Source: Prevotella sp. (GTDB taxonomy: Bacteria > Bacteroidota > Bacteroidia > Bacteroidales > Bacteroidaceae). Taken from it: DNA of 64,000 bases. The DNA is taken from positions 1-64,000 of the forward strand of contig JAFZAP010000083.1 in NCBI GenBank assembly GCA_017557185.1. The letters are read 5' to 3'. This document shows, one piece after another, positions 6,927-14,850 of the stretch (the stretch's first letter is position 1; each line of letters begins with the position of its first letter). The translations under genes and the position numbers were made by a program. The notes under the pieces were generated by a model. The model was not told the origin of the DNA, made no database searches, and saw only the letters and a list, made by a program, of their open reading frames with translations.

Positions 6927-8060
6927 ATGTATCGAAGAATTCTTATTTCTGCCCTCATGGCCCTTGTCTGCCTGACATTGGCTTCCTGTTTCAAGGATGA
7001 GGCTCCAAATACGGAATGTGACATTCTGGAGGCTTGGGTAGGCGACGAGTTTGCCAGCCACTTCCTCCAAAAGAACGACATGCGCATTGCCGACGTGCCC
7101 TCAGGAGAGCAGCAGCTGATGTTCACCGTGAAGCACCTTGAAGAATTGCCTCCGATGGCGATACACTTCCAAATCACCCCTGGTGCCACTATCGTTCCCG
7201 AGAACGGGTCGTTGCAGGACTTCTCGAAAGGCCCTGTAACCTATACCGTTACTTCGGAGGATGGCCAGTGGCACCGCACGTATCAAGTGCTTTTCCAGGA
7301 AATGACACATCCGAGTAACGAATACGACTTCGAATACTTTGAACTGAACGACAAGGAGAAGTACTATGTGTGGTATGAGATGATGAATGGCTCGCGCAGC
7401 GATATCTGGGCAACGGGCAATGAGGGATATAACATTGCACGGCCGAATGCTGCCGCCGATGAATATCCCAGCACTTATGATTCGAACGGCTACGAAGGCA
7501 ACTGCGTGAAGTTGACCACCTGCAGCACAGGCTCGTGGGGAAAGACATTCAAGAAGCCTATTGCTGCCGGCAACCTGTTCTTTGGAAAGTTCAACAGCAA
7601 GTATGCGCTGACCAACACACTCATGTGTACTGAAATGGGTATTCCATTTACTAAGAAGCCGCTGAAGGTGACGGGCTACTACAAATACAAGCCTGGCGAC
7701 GTGTTCACCGATAAGGACTTCAAAGAGGTGCCAAGCCGTATCGATGAGGCCAGCATCTACTCAGTGCTCTACCTGAACCACGACAGCGAGGGCAATAGCA
7801 TCGTGCTGCATGGCGACGATGTGTTGAGCAGTCAGATGATTGTGCGCAAGGCACAGGTGGCCTCGTTGCCGCCCACCGATGTGTGGACTCAGTTTGAGAT
7901 GGTGTATGAGGGCAATGCTTCCATCGACGAACAGTTGCTGGAGCATCGCGGCTACTCGCTGGCGCTGGTGTTCTCGTCGAGCAAGACGGGTGACACATTC
8001 GAGGGAGCCGTGGGCAGTACGCTCTACATCGACAAGGTGAAGCTGGTTTTTGATGAATAA
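6927..8060 (+). CDS. PCMD domain lipoprotein
   Basis: The N-terminus has a lipoprotein signal with lipobox LASC (Cys at about 22), placing it in the outer membrane or on the surface. A small all-beta region (about 25-120) is followed by a PCMD-type (putative carbohydrate metabolism) domain to the end. Typical PCMD traits are the YDFEYFELN start, the GKTFKKPIAAGNLFFGKF core and the GSTLYIDKVKLVFDE ending. PCMD domains look like carbohydrate-binding jelly rolls. It is the first of four secreted or surface genes with gaps of 5-30 nt, presumably one operon and one surface system. Confidence 0.8.
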   Translation: MYRRILISALMALVCLTLASCFKDEAPNTECDILEAWVGDEFASHFLQKNDMRIADVPSGEQQLMFTVKHLEELPPMAIHFQITPGATIVPENGSLQDFSKGPVTYTVTSEDGQWHRTYQVLFQEMTHPSNEYDFEYFELNDKEKYYVWYEMMNGSRSDIWATGNEGYNIARPNAAADEYPSTYDSNGYEGNCVKLTTCSTGSWGKTFKKPIAAGNLFFGKFNSKYALTNTLMCTEMGIPFTKKPLKVTGYYKYKPGDVFTDKDFKEVPSRIDEASIYSVLYLNHDSEGNSIVLHGDDVLSSQMIVRKAQVASLPPTDVWTQFEMVYEGNASIDEQLLEHRGYSLALVFSSSKTGDTFEGAVGSTLYIDKVKLVFDE

Positions 8061-8065
8061 AAGTT

Positions 8066-8833
8066 ATGATTAGCAAGATATACAATAAGATAATAGTTGG
8101 TGCATTCTTCTTGCTCCTCACCTCTCTTTCCGCGGCTGCCGATGGATTCTTCGACGATGTGGAGGTGAAGGCACGTCTGGGCTATAGCATCGGTGGCACC
8201 GCACCGCTGAGCATGCCAGCCAGCATACGCAGCATCGAGGCTTTCCACCTCACTCCGAACTTCCAGATAGGCATCGATGCCGCCAAGCCACTCGGTGGAC
8301 AGTGGGGACTGCAGGCCGGTCTGATGCTCGAGAATAAAGGCATGGACGGCGAGGTAATGACTAAGGCCTATCGCATGAAAGTACGTATGGATGAGAGCGA
8401 GATGGAAGGCTACTATACAGGTCGCGTGCGGCAGAAGGTCACGGAGTGGATGCTTACACTGCCCGTGCAGGCTACCTGTCAGCTCAGCCAGAAAGTGAAG
8501 CTGAAGGCAGGTCCGTACGTCTCGGTGCTCATTGACAAAGACTTCAGCGGCTATGCTGCCGACGGCTACCTGCGCAAGGATGATCCCACGGGTGTGAAAG
8601 TGGTGATGGGCAACAAGGAAGGCGAATGGGCCACCTACGATTTCTCCGATGACATGAGGTTGCTACAGGCTGGCATCGCCGCTGGTGCTGAGTGGCAGGC
8701 GTGGCAGCGTGTTGGCTTGTCGTTCGACCTGTCATGGGGTCTCACCGGTATCCACAAGAGTGACTTCAAGACTGTTGAGCAGACGCTTTATCCTATCTAT
8801 GGCACTATCGCGGTGACATACCGAATCAAATAA
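8066..8833 (+). CDS. Outer-membrane beta-barrel protein (PorT-like)
   Basis: After a signal peptide (about 1-25) the protein is built from alternating amphipathic strands: KARLGYSIGG, FQIGIDAAK, WGLQAGLMLENKG, LPVQATCQ, VKLKAGPYVSVLID, and a final IYGTIAVTYRIK ending in an aromatic/basic tail. This is the eight-stranded outer-membrane-barrel style common in Bacteroidetes. It begins 5 nt after the PCMD gene and is probably the membrane partner of the surface proteins on either side. Confidence 0.75.
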   Translation: MISKIYNKIIVGAFFLLLTSLSAAADGFFDDVEVKARLGYSIGGTAPLSMPASIRSIEAFHLTPNFQIGIDAAKPLGGQWGLQAGLMLENKGMDGEVMTKAYRMKVRMDESEMEGYYTGRVRQKVTEWMLTLPVQATCQLSQKVKLKAGPYVSVLIDKDFSGYAADGYLRKDDPTGVKVVMGNKEGEWATYDFSDDMRLLQAGIAAGAEWQAWQRVGLSFDLSWGLTGIHKSDFKTVEQTLYPIYGTIAVTYRIK

Positions 8834-8863
8834 CAACGTCAACTTAGAAAGAGAATACAAGAT

Positions 8864-10582
8864 ATGAAACGATTTCTGACATTCATCAGCCTGGCTCTCT
8901 GCTCGCTGACCACCTTTGCAAACGACTACACCGACAAACTCACGGTGACCGTGAATGGTGAGTCGATGGAACAGCAGGCCACCATTACGATCACACAAGG
9001 CGCAGACGGTAAATACACGCTCTTGCTGAAGAACTTCTGCTTGGAAACAGTAGAGGAGGACGGTTCTGTGACTCGTATGGGCGTAGGCAATATTGAGTTG
9101 ACCGACCGTGAAGGGACTGTGGAAAACGGAATCACCTCGATTAGTTATAACGGCGATATCGTTATTACTGAGGGTGACGACCCTTCAGTGGATTTCTGGA
9201 TGGGTCCAATGTTGGCAGAACTGGGTCCTGTGCCTATCGAGATGCAGGCACGCTTTAATGACACGCAGCTCTATTGCGAGATACACATCAACCTTATGGA
9301 TATGCTCGGCCAGATCATCGACGTGGTATTCGGCACGGAACCTGAACCAGTGGTTGAGGAAGAGGTGCTGACTGATCCTGTCATCACGCTGAAGGACGGT
9401 GTTGTGAATACCATCCACATCGCTGTAGGCACCACGTCGAGCAACACGCAGACCGCTACGACATATTATACCACGAACGGCTCTGTTCCGTCTGCTACGA
9501 ATGGTACCGCCATCACCGAGGACACCGATGTAACGCTCACAAAGTCCTGCACCGTGAAGGCCATCTCCATCAGTACATCGGGATTGGAGAGCAAGGTGGC
9601 CAGCTATAACTTCGCTTACACCGAAAACGAGACCGTCTCTGCCCCTGATATTGAACTCAACAAGAATAAGGAGAACACCGTAACCATCTATCCGGGCAGT
9701 ACAAATAGCTATGTTGAAACAGCGACAACCTACTACACCATCGACGGCTCGTGGCCTGACGAGAACAACGGAACGGCTATCACCGAGGTCACAGATGTTA
9801 CACTGACGCAGGATTGCACGGTGCGCGCCATTACCATCAGTACATCGGGAATGACGAGTGCGACAGCCGTCTATCGCTTCACCTACGTGGAACCGGAAGT
9901 GGTGTCGGCACCAACTATTGCCCTGAAGGAAGGTATGGATAACGTAGTGACGATCAGCGTGGGTAAGAGTTCTCGCGAGGCAGAGACCGTTACAACCTAC
10001 TATACCATCGACGGCTCGGAACCTTCGGCTACGAATGGCACCGCCATTACGGCAGATACCGATGTTGAGCTTTCGGAGGACTGCACCGTGAAGGCTATTA
10101 CCATCAGCACGAGCGGCATGCAGAGTGAGGTGGTTTCATTCGACTTCACTTACATCGCACCAGAAATACCGGAAGAGTTGACAGCACCTGTCATCACGAA
10201 GAAGGAAGGTGTGAAGAACACGGTGACCATCAGTGTGGGCAAGACATCGCGTGAGACAGAGACCGCCACGACCTACTACACCACAAACGGCTCGGAGCCT
10301 TCGGCAACTAACGGCACCGCTATCACGGCTGATACCGACGTAGAACTTTTGGAAGACTGTACAGTGAAGGCAGTAACCATCAGTACCAGCGGCATGCAGA
10401 GTGAAGTGGTGAGCTACGACTTCACCTACGAGGTGGAAAGCGGCATCAAGATGCCTACCTCCCTGAAGGGAAGGGATATTCAGGCTATCTATGACTTGCA
10501 GGGACGGAAAATCGACAATCGTAAATCCGTCAATCGTAAATCCCTCTATATTGTAAACGGCAAAAAGGTCGTGATTCGCTAA
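8864..10582 (+). CDS. Calycin-like domain protein with four chitobiase/Fn3-like repeats and C-terminal sorting tail
   Basis: The signal peptide (about 1-19) is followed by a calycin-like domain (about 22-165) with the LTVTVNGE...ITQGADGKYTLLLKNF layout. Four repeats of about 80-90 residues follow, each with TTYYT.(N/D)GS, ATNGTAIT and CTVKAI(S/T)ISTSG. They resemble the CHB_HEX_C (chitobiase C-terminal, Fn3-like) domain. The C-terminus has YDLQGRKI and YIVNGKKVVIR, the Prevotella-type tail resembling a type IX secretion sorting signal. The segment before the tail contains a GC-rich repeat copy and a short CAATCGTAAATCC repeat. It is probably a surface-displayed binding protein of the PCMD operon. 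Confidence 0.75.
   Translation: MKRFLTFISLALCSLTTFANDYTDKLTVTVNGESMEQQATITITQGADGKYTLLLKNFCLETVEEDGSVTRMGVGNIELTDREGTVENGITSISYNGDIVITEGDDPSVDFWMGPMLAELGPVPIEMQARFNDTQLYCEIHINLMDMLGQIIDVVFGTEPEPVVEEEVLTDPVITLKDGVVNTIHIAVGTTSSNTQTATTYYTTNGSVPSATNGTAITEDTDVTLTKSCTVKAISISTSGLESKVASYNFAYTENETVSAPDIELNKNKENTVTIYPGSTNSYVETATTYYTIDGSWPDENNGTAITEVTDVTLTQDCTVRAITISTSGMTSATAVYRFTYVEPEVVSAPTIALKEGMDNVVTISVGKSSREAETVTTYYTIDGSEPSATNGTAITADTDVELSEDCTVKAITISTSGMQSEVVSFDFTYIAPEIPEELTAPVITKKEGVKNTVTISVGKTSRETETATTYYTTNGSEPSATNGTAITADTDVELLEDCTVKAVTISTSGMQSEVVSYDFTYEVESGIKMPTSLKGRDIQAIYDLQGRKIDNRKSVNRKSLYIVNGKKVVIR
9374..10434 (+). repeat. Four tandem protein-coding repeats
   Basis: Units begin near 9374, 9641, 9908 and 10183, each about 265 nt. 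Units 3 and 4 are the most alike, including long runs around TCAGTGTGGGC and the CGGCTCGGAACCTTCGGC block. They point to recent duplication within the gene. Confidence 0.75.
10456..10477 (+). repeat. GC-rich palindromic repeat inside the calycin gene
   Basis: TACCTCCCTGAAGGGAAGGG belongs to the dispersed family and is read in frame as PTSLKGR, in the linker just before the C-terminal sorting tail. Confidence 0.5.
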
Positions 10583-10611
10583 ACATCGTTTAAGGAAACA
10601 GATTATTCAGG

Positions 10612-12042
10612 ATGAAAAAGATTATTCAAACCGCCCTCACCCTCTTGTTCCTGCTCCCGCTGGGGATGCAGGCACAGAGTGTTGTGACCAAAGAACTCTA
10701 TGAGGGCACCCAGATATTGAACTCCGACTTTGAGACGTGGAAGGATAACAACGGAAAAGATCAAAAAGAGCCGCGTTATTGGCATTCGTTTGAGTCGGCA
10801 TCAGGAAATCCCAACCTCATTTCCCAAGCAAAGGGGAAAATAAGTCAATCAGACGAAACCCGAGGAATGTCATCAGGCAAAAGCAGTTGCCAACTAAAAG
10901 CATCTTCTATTTTAGGAATTGTCGCTAATGGCACAATGACGACAGGACAATTAAATGCTGGAAGCATACAGGCTACAAATTCTGCAAATCATGCAAGTGT
11001 CGATGTAAGTTCTACAGCAACAGACAATTATGGCGACCTTTATTACTCGACATTGATAACGCAACCCGATTCCTTGGCTGTCTGGGTGAAATTCTCTCAG
11101 GGGACAGCGAATGCCGATCATCCCTATGCAACTATCAGTGCAGCCATCACGAACGGAGAATACTATCAGGAACCAGCTGCATCAGGAGTTGATTACAGCA
11201 GCATCTTGGTTGGCTATGCCGAAAATCGAAAAATAGCAACAACAGGAGGGCAGTGGAAGCGCCTGAGCATCCCGTTCAGTTACGACAAGACCAAGTATAA
11301 GAGTACCGACCCGCAAGCTATCATGGTAACGCTCTCCACTAATGCAGACGCTGGTCAGGGTTCGGCGGGCGACATTCTTCTCATCGACGACCTCGAACTC
11401 ATCTACACGATGCAGGTGGAAATTCCCGATTGTGGCTATGGAACTTTCACTAACATTGTGCAGAAGAATCATGCGGTGGTGATGCCAGAAGGACTGACAG
11501 GTTATGCCTTGGGAAAAGGAACGGGTGAGAATCCTTTTGTCATAAAAACTTATAAAGCAGGTGACGTAGTTCCTTATGGAACATCTCTCCTGTTAGAAGG
11601 AGAATCTAAGTCCTACACTTTTAAGACCACGCTTTATGAATCGGGTGAGAGTCCTGTGTTGGATAACAATTTCAAACTTGTTGGAGGAAGCGAACTGAAT
11701 AATCCGTCAGAAGATTACAAATACTATTTCTTGCGCAGCAGCACAGAGTTCAGACAAGCAGAAAATGGACTTAAAATTCAGGACAAGGAAGCCCTGCTCC
11801 GAGTGAAGAAGGAATTGGCTGCCGAAAGTTATACACATGTCTATTTCACACCCGAGAAGGTTGGCGACATCAACAACGATGGCAGTCAGACCATTGCCGA
11901 CGTAAAGGCACTCGTCAACCGTTTGCTCGGCAATCAGCAGGGGCTGACTAAGTTTCTGATTCCCGATGCTGATGTCAATGGTGACAAATCAACCAATGTT
12001 GCCGACGTGACAGAGCTGGTGAACATCCTCATCAACGAATAA
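10612..12042 (+). CDS. Secreted PCMD-like protein with C-terminal dockerin
   Basis: After a signal peptide ending near QAQS, residues 23-270 form a jelly-roll-like region of PCMD type (NSDFETW start, GDILLIDDLELIY end). A middle beta-region of about 120 residues follows. The last 60 residues are a type I dockerin with two calcium-loop motifs, DINNDGSQTIAD and DVNGDKSTNVAD. Dockerins normally bind cohesins, and none is visible in this window, although such tails are frequent in Prevotella. It begins 29 nt after the calycin gene and closes the operon. A role in binding extracellular glycan or protein is inference. Confidence 0.75.
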   Translation: MKKIIQTALTLLFLLPLGMQAQSVVTKELYEGTQILNSDFETWKDNNGKDQKEPRYWHSFESASGNPNLISQAKGKISQSDETRGMSSGKSSCQLKASSILGIVANGTMTTGQLNAGSIQATNSANHASVDVSSTATDNYGDLYYSTLITQPDSLAVWVKFSQGTANADHPYATISAAITNGEYYQEPAASGVDYSSILVGYAENRKIATTGGQWKRLSIPFSYDKTKYKSTDPQAIMVTLSTNADAGQGSAGDILLIDDLELIYTMQVEIPDCGYGTFTNIVQKNHAVVMPEGLTGYALGKGTGENPFVIKTYKAGDVVPYGTSLLLEGESKSYTFKTTLYESGESPVLDNNFKLVGGSELNNPSEDYKYYFLRSSTEFRQAENGLKIQDKEALLRVKKELAAESYTHVYFTPEKVGDINNDGSQTIADVKALVNRLLGNQQGLTKFLIPDADVNGDKSTNVADVTELVNILINE

Positions 12043-12077
12043 CTATCAATTGAAATTATAAACTATCAAATACAAAT

Positions 12078-13619
12078 ATGGCACAAGAAGACGTTTTCAA
12101 AAAAATCGTAAGCCATTGCAAGGAATATGGCTTCGTGTTTCCATCAAGTGACATCTACGACGGACTCGGCGCCGTCTATGACTACGGTCAGAATGGTGTA
12201 GAATTGAAGAACAACATCAAACAATATTGGTGGCAGGCTATGGTGCTTCTCCATGAGAATATCGTGGGTATCGACAGCGCTATCTTCATGCACCCAACTA
12301 TCTGGAAGGCCAGCGGACATGTTGATGCCTTTAACGATCCCCTCATTGATAATCGCGACTCGAAGAAGCGCTATCGCGCCGACGTCCTCATCGAGGACCA
12401 GCTGGCAAAATACGACGAGAAGATTGAGAAGGAAGTCGCCAAGGCCCGAAAGCGTTTTAAGGACGCTTTCAACGAGGAGCAATACCTCGCCACATCGCCG
12501 CGCGTGTTGGAGATCAAGGAGAAGCGCGATGCTCTGCACGCACGTTTCCAGAAGGCTCTGAACGACAACAACCTCGAAGAACTGAAGCAGATTATCCTCG
12601 ACGAGGAGATTGTCTGCCCTATCAGCGGCACTCGCAACTGGACCGATGTACGCCAGTTCAACCTGATGTTCTCAACGGAGATGGGAGCCTCGGCCGATGC
12701 TTCGATGAAAATCTACCTGCGCCCGGAGACCGCACAAGGTATCTTTGTGAATTACCTGAACGTGCAGAAGACCGGCCGCATGAAATTGCCGTTCGGTATT
12801 GCCCAGATCGGTAAGGCCTTCCGCAACGAGATCGTTGCCCGTCAGTTCATCTTCCGTATGCGTGAGTTTGAGCAGATGGAGATGCAGTACTTCGTGAAGC
12901 CGGGCACTGAGCTGGAGTGGTTCCCGAAGTGGAAGGAGACACGTATGAAGTGGCATCAGGCTCTTGGCTTCGGTGCCGAGAACTACCGTTTCCACGACCA
13001 TGACAAACTCGCCCATTATGCCAATGCTGCTACTGACATCGAGTTCCGTATGCCGTTTGGCTTCAAGGAGGTGGAGGGCATCCATTCGCGTACGAACTTC
13101 GACCTGTCGCAGCATGAGAAATACTCCGGCAAGCAGATCAAGTACTTTGATCCTGAGACCAACGAGAGCTACGTGCCCTACGTCATCGAAACCTCGATCG
13201 GCGTCGACCGCATGTTCCTCAGCATCATGTGCCACTCCTTCCAGGAGGAGCAGCTCGAGAATGGCGAGACACGCACCGTGCTGCGTCTGCCTGAGGCGCT
13301 GGCTCCTGTGAAATGCGCTGTGTTCCCGCTGGTGAAGAAGGACGGACTGCCTGAGAAGGCTCGTGAGATTGTTGACGACCTGCGCTTCCACTTTAACACT
13401 CACTACGAGGAGAAAGACTCGATCGGTAAGCGCTACCGTCGTCACGATGCCATCGGTACGCCGTTCTGCGTCACCGTCGACCACGACACGCTTGAGGATA
13501 ACTGCGTCACCCTGCGCTTCCGTGATACGATGGAACAGCGCCGTGTGCCCATCGCTGAACTGCGTTCCATTATCGAGGACCGTGTCAGCATCACCTCGCT
13601 GTTGAAGAAACTCGTATAA
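12078..13619 (+). CDS. glyS: Glycine--tRNA ligase
   Basis: This is a complete 513-residue class II glycyl-tRNA synthetase of the homodimeric type. It charges tRNA-Gly with glycine in the cytoplasm. The start MAQEDVFKKIVSHCKEYGFV, the SSDIYDGLGAVYDYG segment, RPETAQGIFVNY (motif 2 region), QIGKAFRNEI and the C-terminal anticodon-binding domain (from about 410) are all present. The leader (12043-12077) contains the AACTATCAA-type simple repeat also seen before other genes. The FKBP gene follows 35 nt downstream in the same direction and may share the transcript. Confidence 0.95.
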   Translation: MAQEDVFKKIVSHCKEYGFVFPSSDIYDGLGAVYDYGQNGVELKNNIKQYWWQAMVLLHENIVGIDSAIFMHPTIWKASGHVDAFNDPLIDNRDSKKRYRADVLIEDQLAKYDEKIEKEVAKARKRFKDAFNEEQYLATSPRVLEIKEKRDALHARFQKALNDNNLEELKQIILDEEIVCPISGTRNWTDVRQFNLMFSTEMGASADASMKIYLRPETAQGIFVNYLNVQKTGRMKLPFGIAQIGKAFRNEIVARQFIFRMREFEQMEMQYFVKPGTELEWFPKWKETRMKWHQALGFGAENYRFHDHDKLAHYANAATDIEFRMPFGFKEVEGIHSRTNFDLSQHEKYSGKQIKYFDPETNESYVPYVIETSIGVDRMFLSIMCHSFQEEQLENGETRTVLRLPEALAPVKCAVFPLVKKDGLPEKAREIVDDLRFHFNTHYEEKDSIGKRYRRHDAIGTPFCVTVDHDTLEDNCVTLRFRDTMEQRRVPIAELRSIIEDRVSITSLLKKLV

Positions 13620-13654
13620 GTCAACACACGTCATCAATAGTAATTACTTAAAGC

Positions 13655-14335
13655 ATGAGAAAATGGATCAACCAAGTGGTAACGGCAGCCTTGCTGTTCC
13701 TCTTACCACTTACCTCGTTCCTCGTCGTGGCCTGTTCTGAAGAAGACGACACCCAGGAGGAATATCCCAATTGGCAGGAGACCAACGAGACTTACTTCAA
13801 GAAACTCTACACTGAAGCCAACCAGCGCATTGCTGCTGGCGACAAGTCGTGGAAGGTATTCGCCAAGTGGTCGTTACAGGACACCCTGCACCTCAATGTA
13901 GATGATTACATCATCGCACACGTCGTCAGCGAGGGGACAGGTACAGAGACTCCTATCTACAGCGACACCGTTCTCGTTCACTATCAGGGACGTCTGTTGC
14001 CGTCGGTTTCCTTTCCTGCAGGCTGTGTGTTTGACCAGACGTGGCTGAACGAATACAACCCGAAGACGATGAAGCCCTCGAAGTTGGGTGTCGGCCAGAC
14101 TGTCAGAGCTGTCACTCAGAACGGAACGACGACCTACCAGACATCAGCCAACATCGATGGTTTTACTACTGCATTGATGCAGATGCATGAGGGAGATCGT
14201 TGGATGGTATACATTCCTTACAACCTGGGCTACGGCACTGAGACGACCGACAAAGTCCCGGCCTATTCGACGCTTGTGTTCGACCTGACCTTGCAAGCCA
14301 TCTACCATGCAGGCGAGGTCGTGCCTTCGTTCTAA
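13655..14335 (+). CDS. FKBP-type peptidyl-prolyl isomerase lipoprotein
   Basis: The signal peptide ends in lipobox VVAC (Cys27), so this is a lipoprotein. The C-terminal half is an FKBP domain: DTVLVHYQGRLL (strand with the VHY-G motif), a long insertion, MHEGDRWMVYIPYNLGYG and VPAYSTLVFDLTLQAI. It is expected to catalyse proline isomerisation during folding of envelope proteins. A clear intrinsic terminator follows. Confidence 0.85.
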   Translation: MRKWINQVVTAALLFLLPLTSFLVVACSEEDDTQEEYPNWQETNETYFKKLYTEANQRIAAGDKSWKVFAKWSLQDTLHLNVDDYIIAHVVSEGTGTETPIYSDTVLVHYQGRLLPSVSFPAGCVFDQTWLNEYNPKTMKPSKLGVGQTVRAVTQNGTTTYQTSANIDGFTTALMQMHEGDRWMVYIPYNLGYGTETTDKVPAYSTLVFDLTLQAIYHAGEVVPSF

Positions 14336-14367
14336 AGGTTCGTGCAAACCGAGTGGAAATAATCAAT

Positions 14368-14397
14368 GCGGAGGGGCTTTGCTCTTCCGCTTTTTTA
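14368..14397 (+). terminator. Intrinsic terminator after the FKBP gene
   Basis: GCGGAGGGGC pairs with GCTCTTCCGC (10 bp including two G-U pairs, loop TTT) and is followed by six Ts (14391-14396). Confidence 0.85.
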
Positions 14398-14514
14398 TTT
14401 CCGAAGTGCGGTCGATTCTCATTGCAGACGACCTTTGCTCTTGATATAAATCAATTTTTGAGCCAATTCTTTTAATTTATAACCAATATGTTTGCATAAA
14501 CTTACAATTATGCA

Positions 14515-14522
14515 TATCTTTG
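14515..14522 (+). promoter_or_regulatory. Promoter with -33 and -7 boxes, no ORF directly downstream
   Basis: TATCTTTG (-7) is preceded 20 nt upstream by TTTG at 14491-14494 (-33). This is one of the best promoters in the window, yet it leads straight to a terminator about 95-125 nt on. Confidence 0.65.
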
Positions 14523-14528
14523 CAGAGA

Positions 14529-14648
14529 AAAAATACAAAAACTAATTATTTCATAGAAAAGACACTGCATTAGGTATTAGGTAAAAGATTAGGAAGAAGG
14601 GTAATTCAGGAAAAATCAACTTCACCTCCCTGGTGAAGTTGTTTTTTT
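14529..14648 (+). ncRNA. Candidate small RNA or attenuated leader, about 120 nt
   Basis: The stretch between the promoter at 14515-14522 and the terminator at 14617-14648 contains no plausible ORF. It is AT-rich with a GCATTAGGTATTAGG segment. This could be a free small RNA. It could also be an attenuator for the MATE transporter, but that gene has its own promoter at 14812. Confidence 0.45.
14617..14648 (+). terminator. Intrinsic terminator
   Basis: CAACTTCACC (14617-14626) and GGTGAAGTTG (14632-14641) form a perfect 10-bp stem with a 5-nt loop, followed by seven Ts. Confidence 0.85.
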
Positions 14649-14663
14649 GTTTTCGATCGTCAT

Positions 14664-14712
14664 AAACCTTTGCTTACGCCGTTTCCTTATCAAGGAAACT
14701 CAAATGTATTTC
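14664..14712 (+). repeat. 49-nt repeat, inverted copy of 30776-30824
   Basis: The 49 nt from AAACCTTTGCTTACG to CAAATGTATTTC are an exact reverse complement of 30776-30824, about 16 kb away upstream of carB. It contains the small palindrome TTTCCTTATCAAGGAAA. Confidence 0.85.
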
Positions 14713-14819
14713 CCTCGCTTATTCGTACCTTTGGCTAACGCCGAAGGTACTTTCGCTCTAAAAATTAAAACAAAAAAACCATTTTTTCTTTGTATTTCCC
14801 TCGCTTATTCGTACCTTTG
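14705..14819 (+). repeat. 29-nt direct repeat pair carrying promoter boxes
   Basis: The same 29 nt (TGTATTTCCCTCGC...TACCTTTG) occur at 14705-14733 and 14791-14819. Each ends in a TACCTTTG -7 box. The second is placed to drive the MATE gene; the first may be a duplicated promoter. Confidence 0.8.
14812..14819 (+). promoter_or_regulatory. -7 box of the MATE transporter gene
   Basis: TACCTTTG lies 31 nt before the ATG at 14851. It decides that start: the ORF is open upstream, but the upstream part lies before the promoter. Confidence 0.65.
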
Positions 14820-14850
14820 CGACAGAATAGAAACCCACAGAAACTACCGA

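Noticed and set aside
12672-13637. 321-codon ORF opposite glyS
   Set aside because: An antisense shadow of glyS with no recognisable domain or promoter.
14647-14850. Longer N-terminus for the MATE transporter
   Set aside because: The extra 68 codons lie over repeats and upstream of the promoter at 14812-14819.
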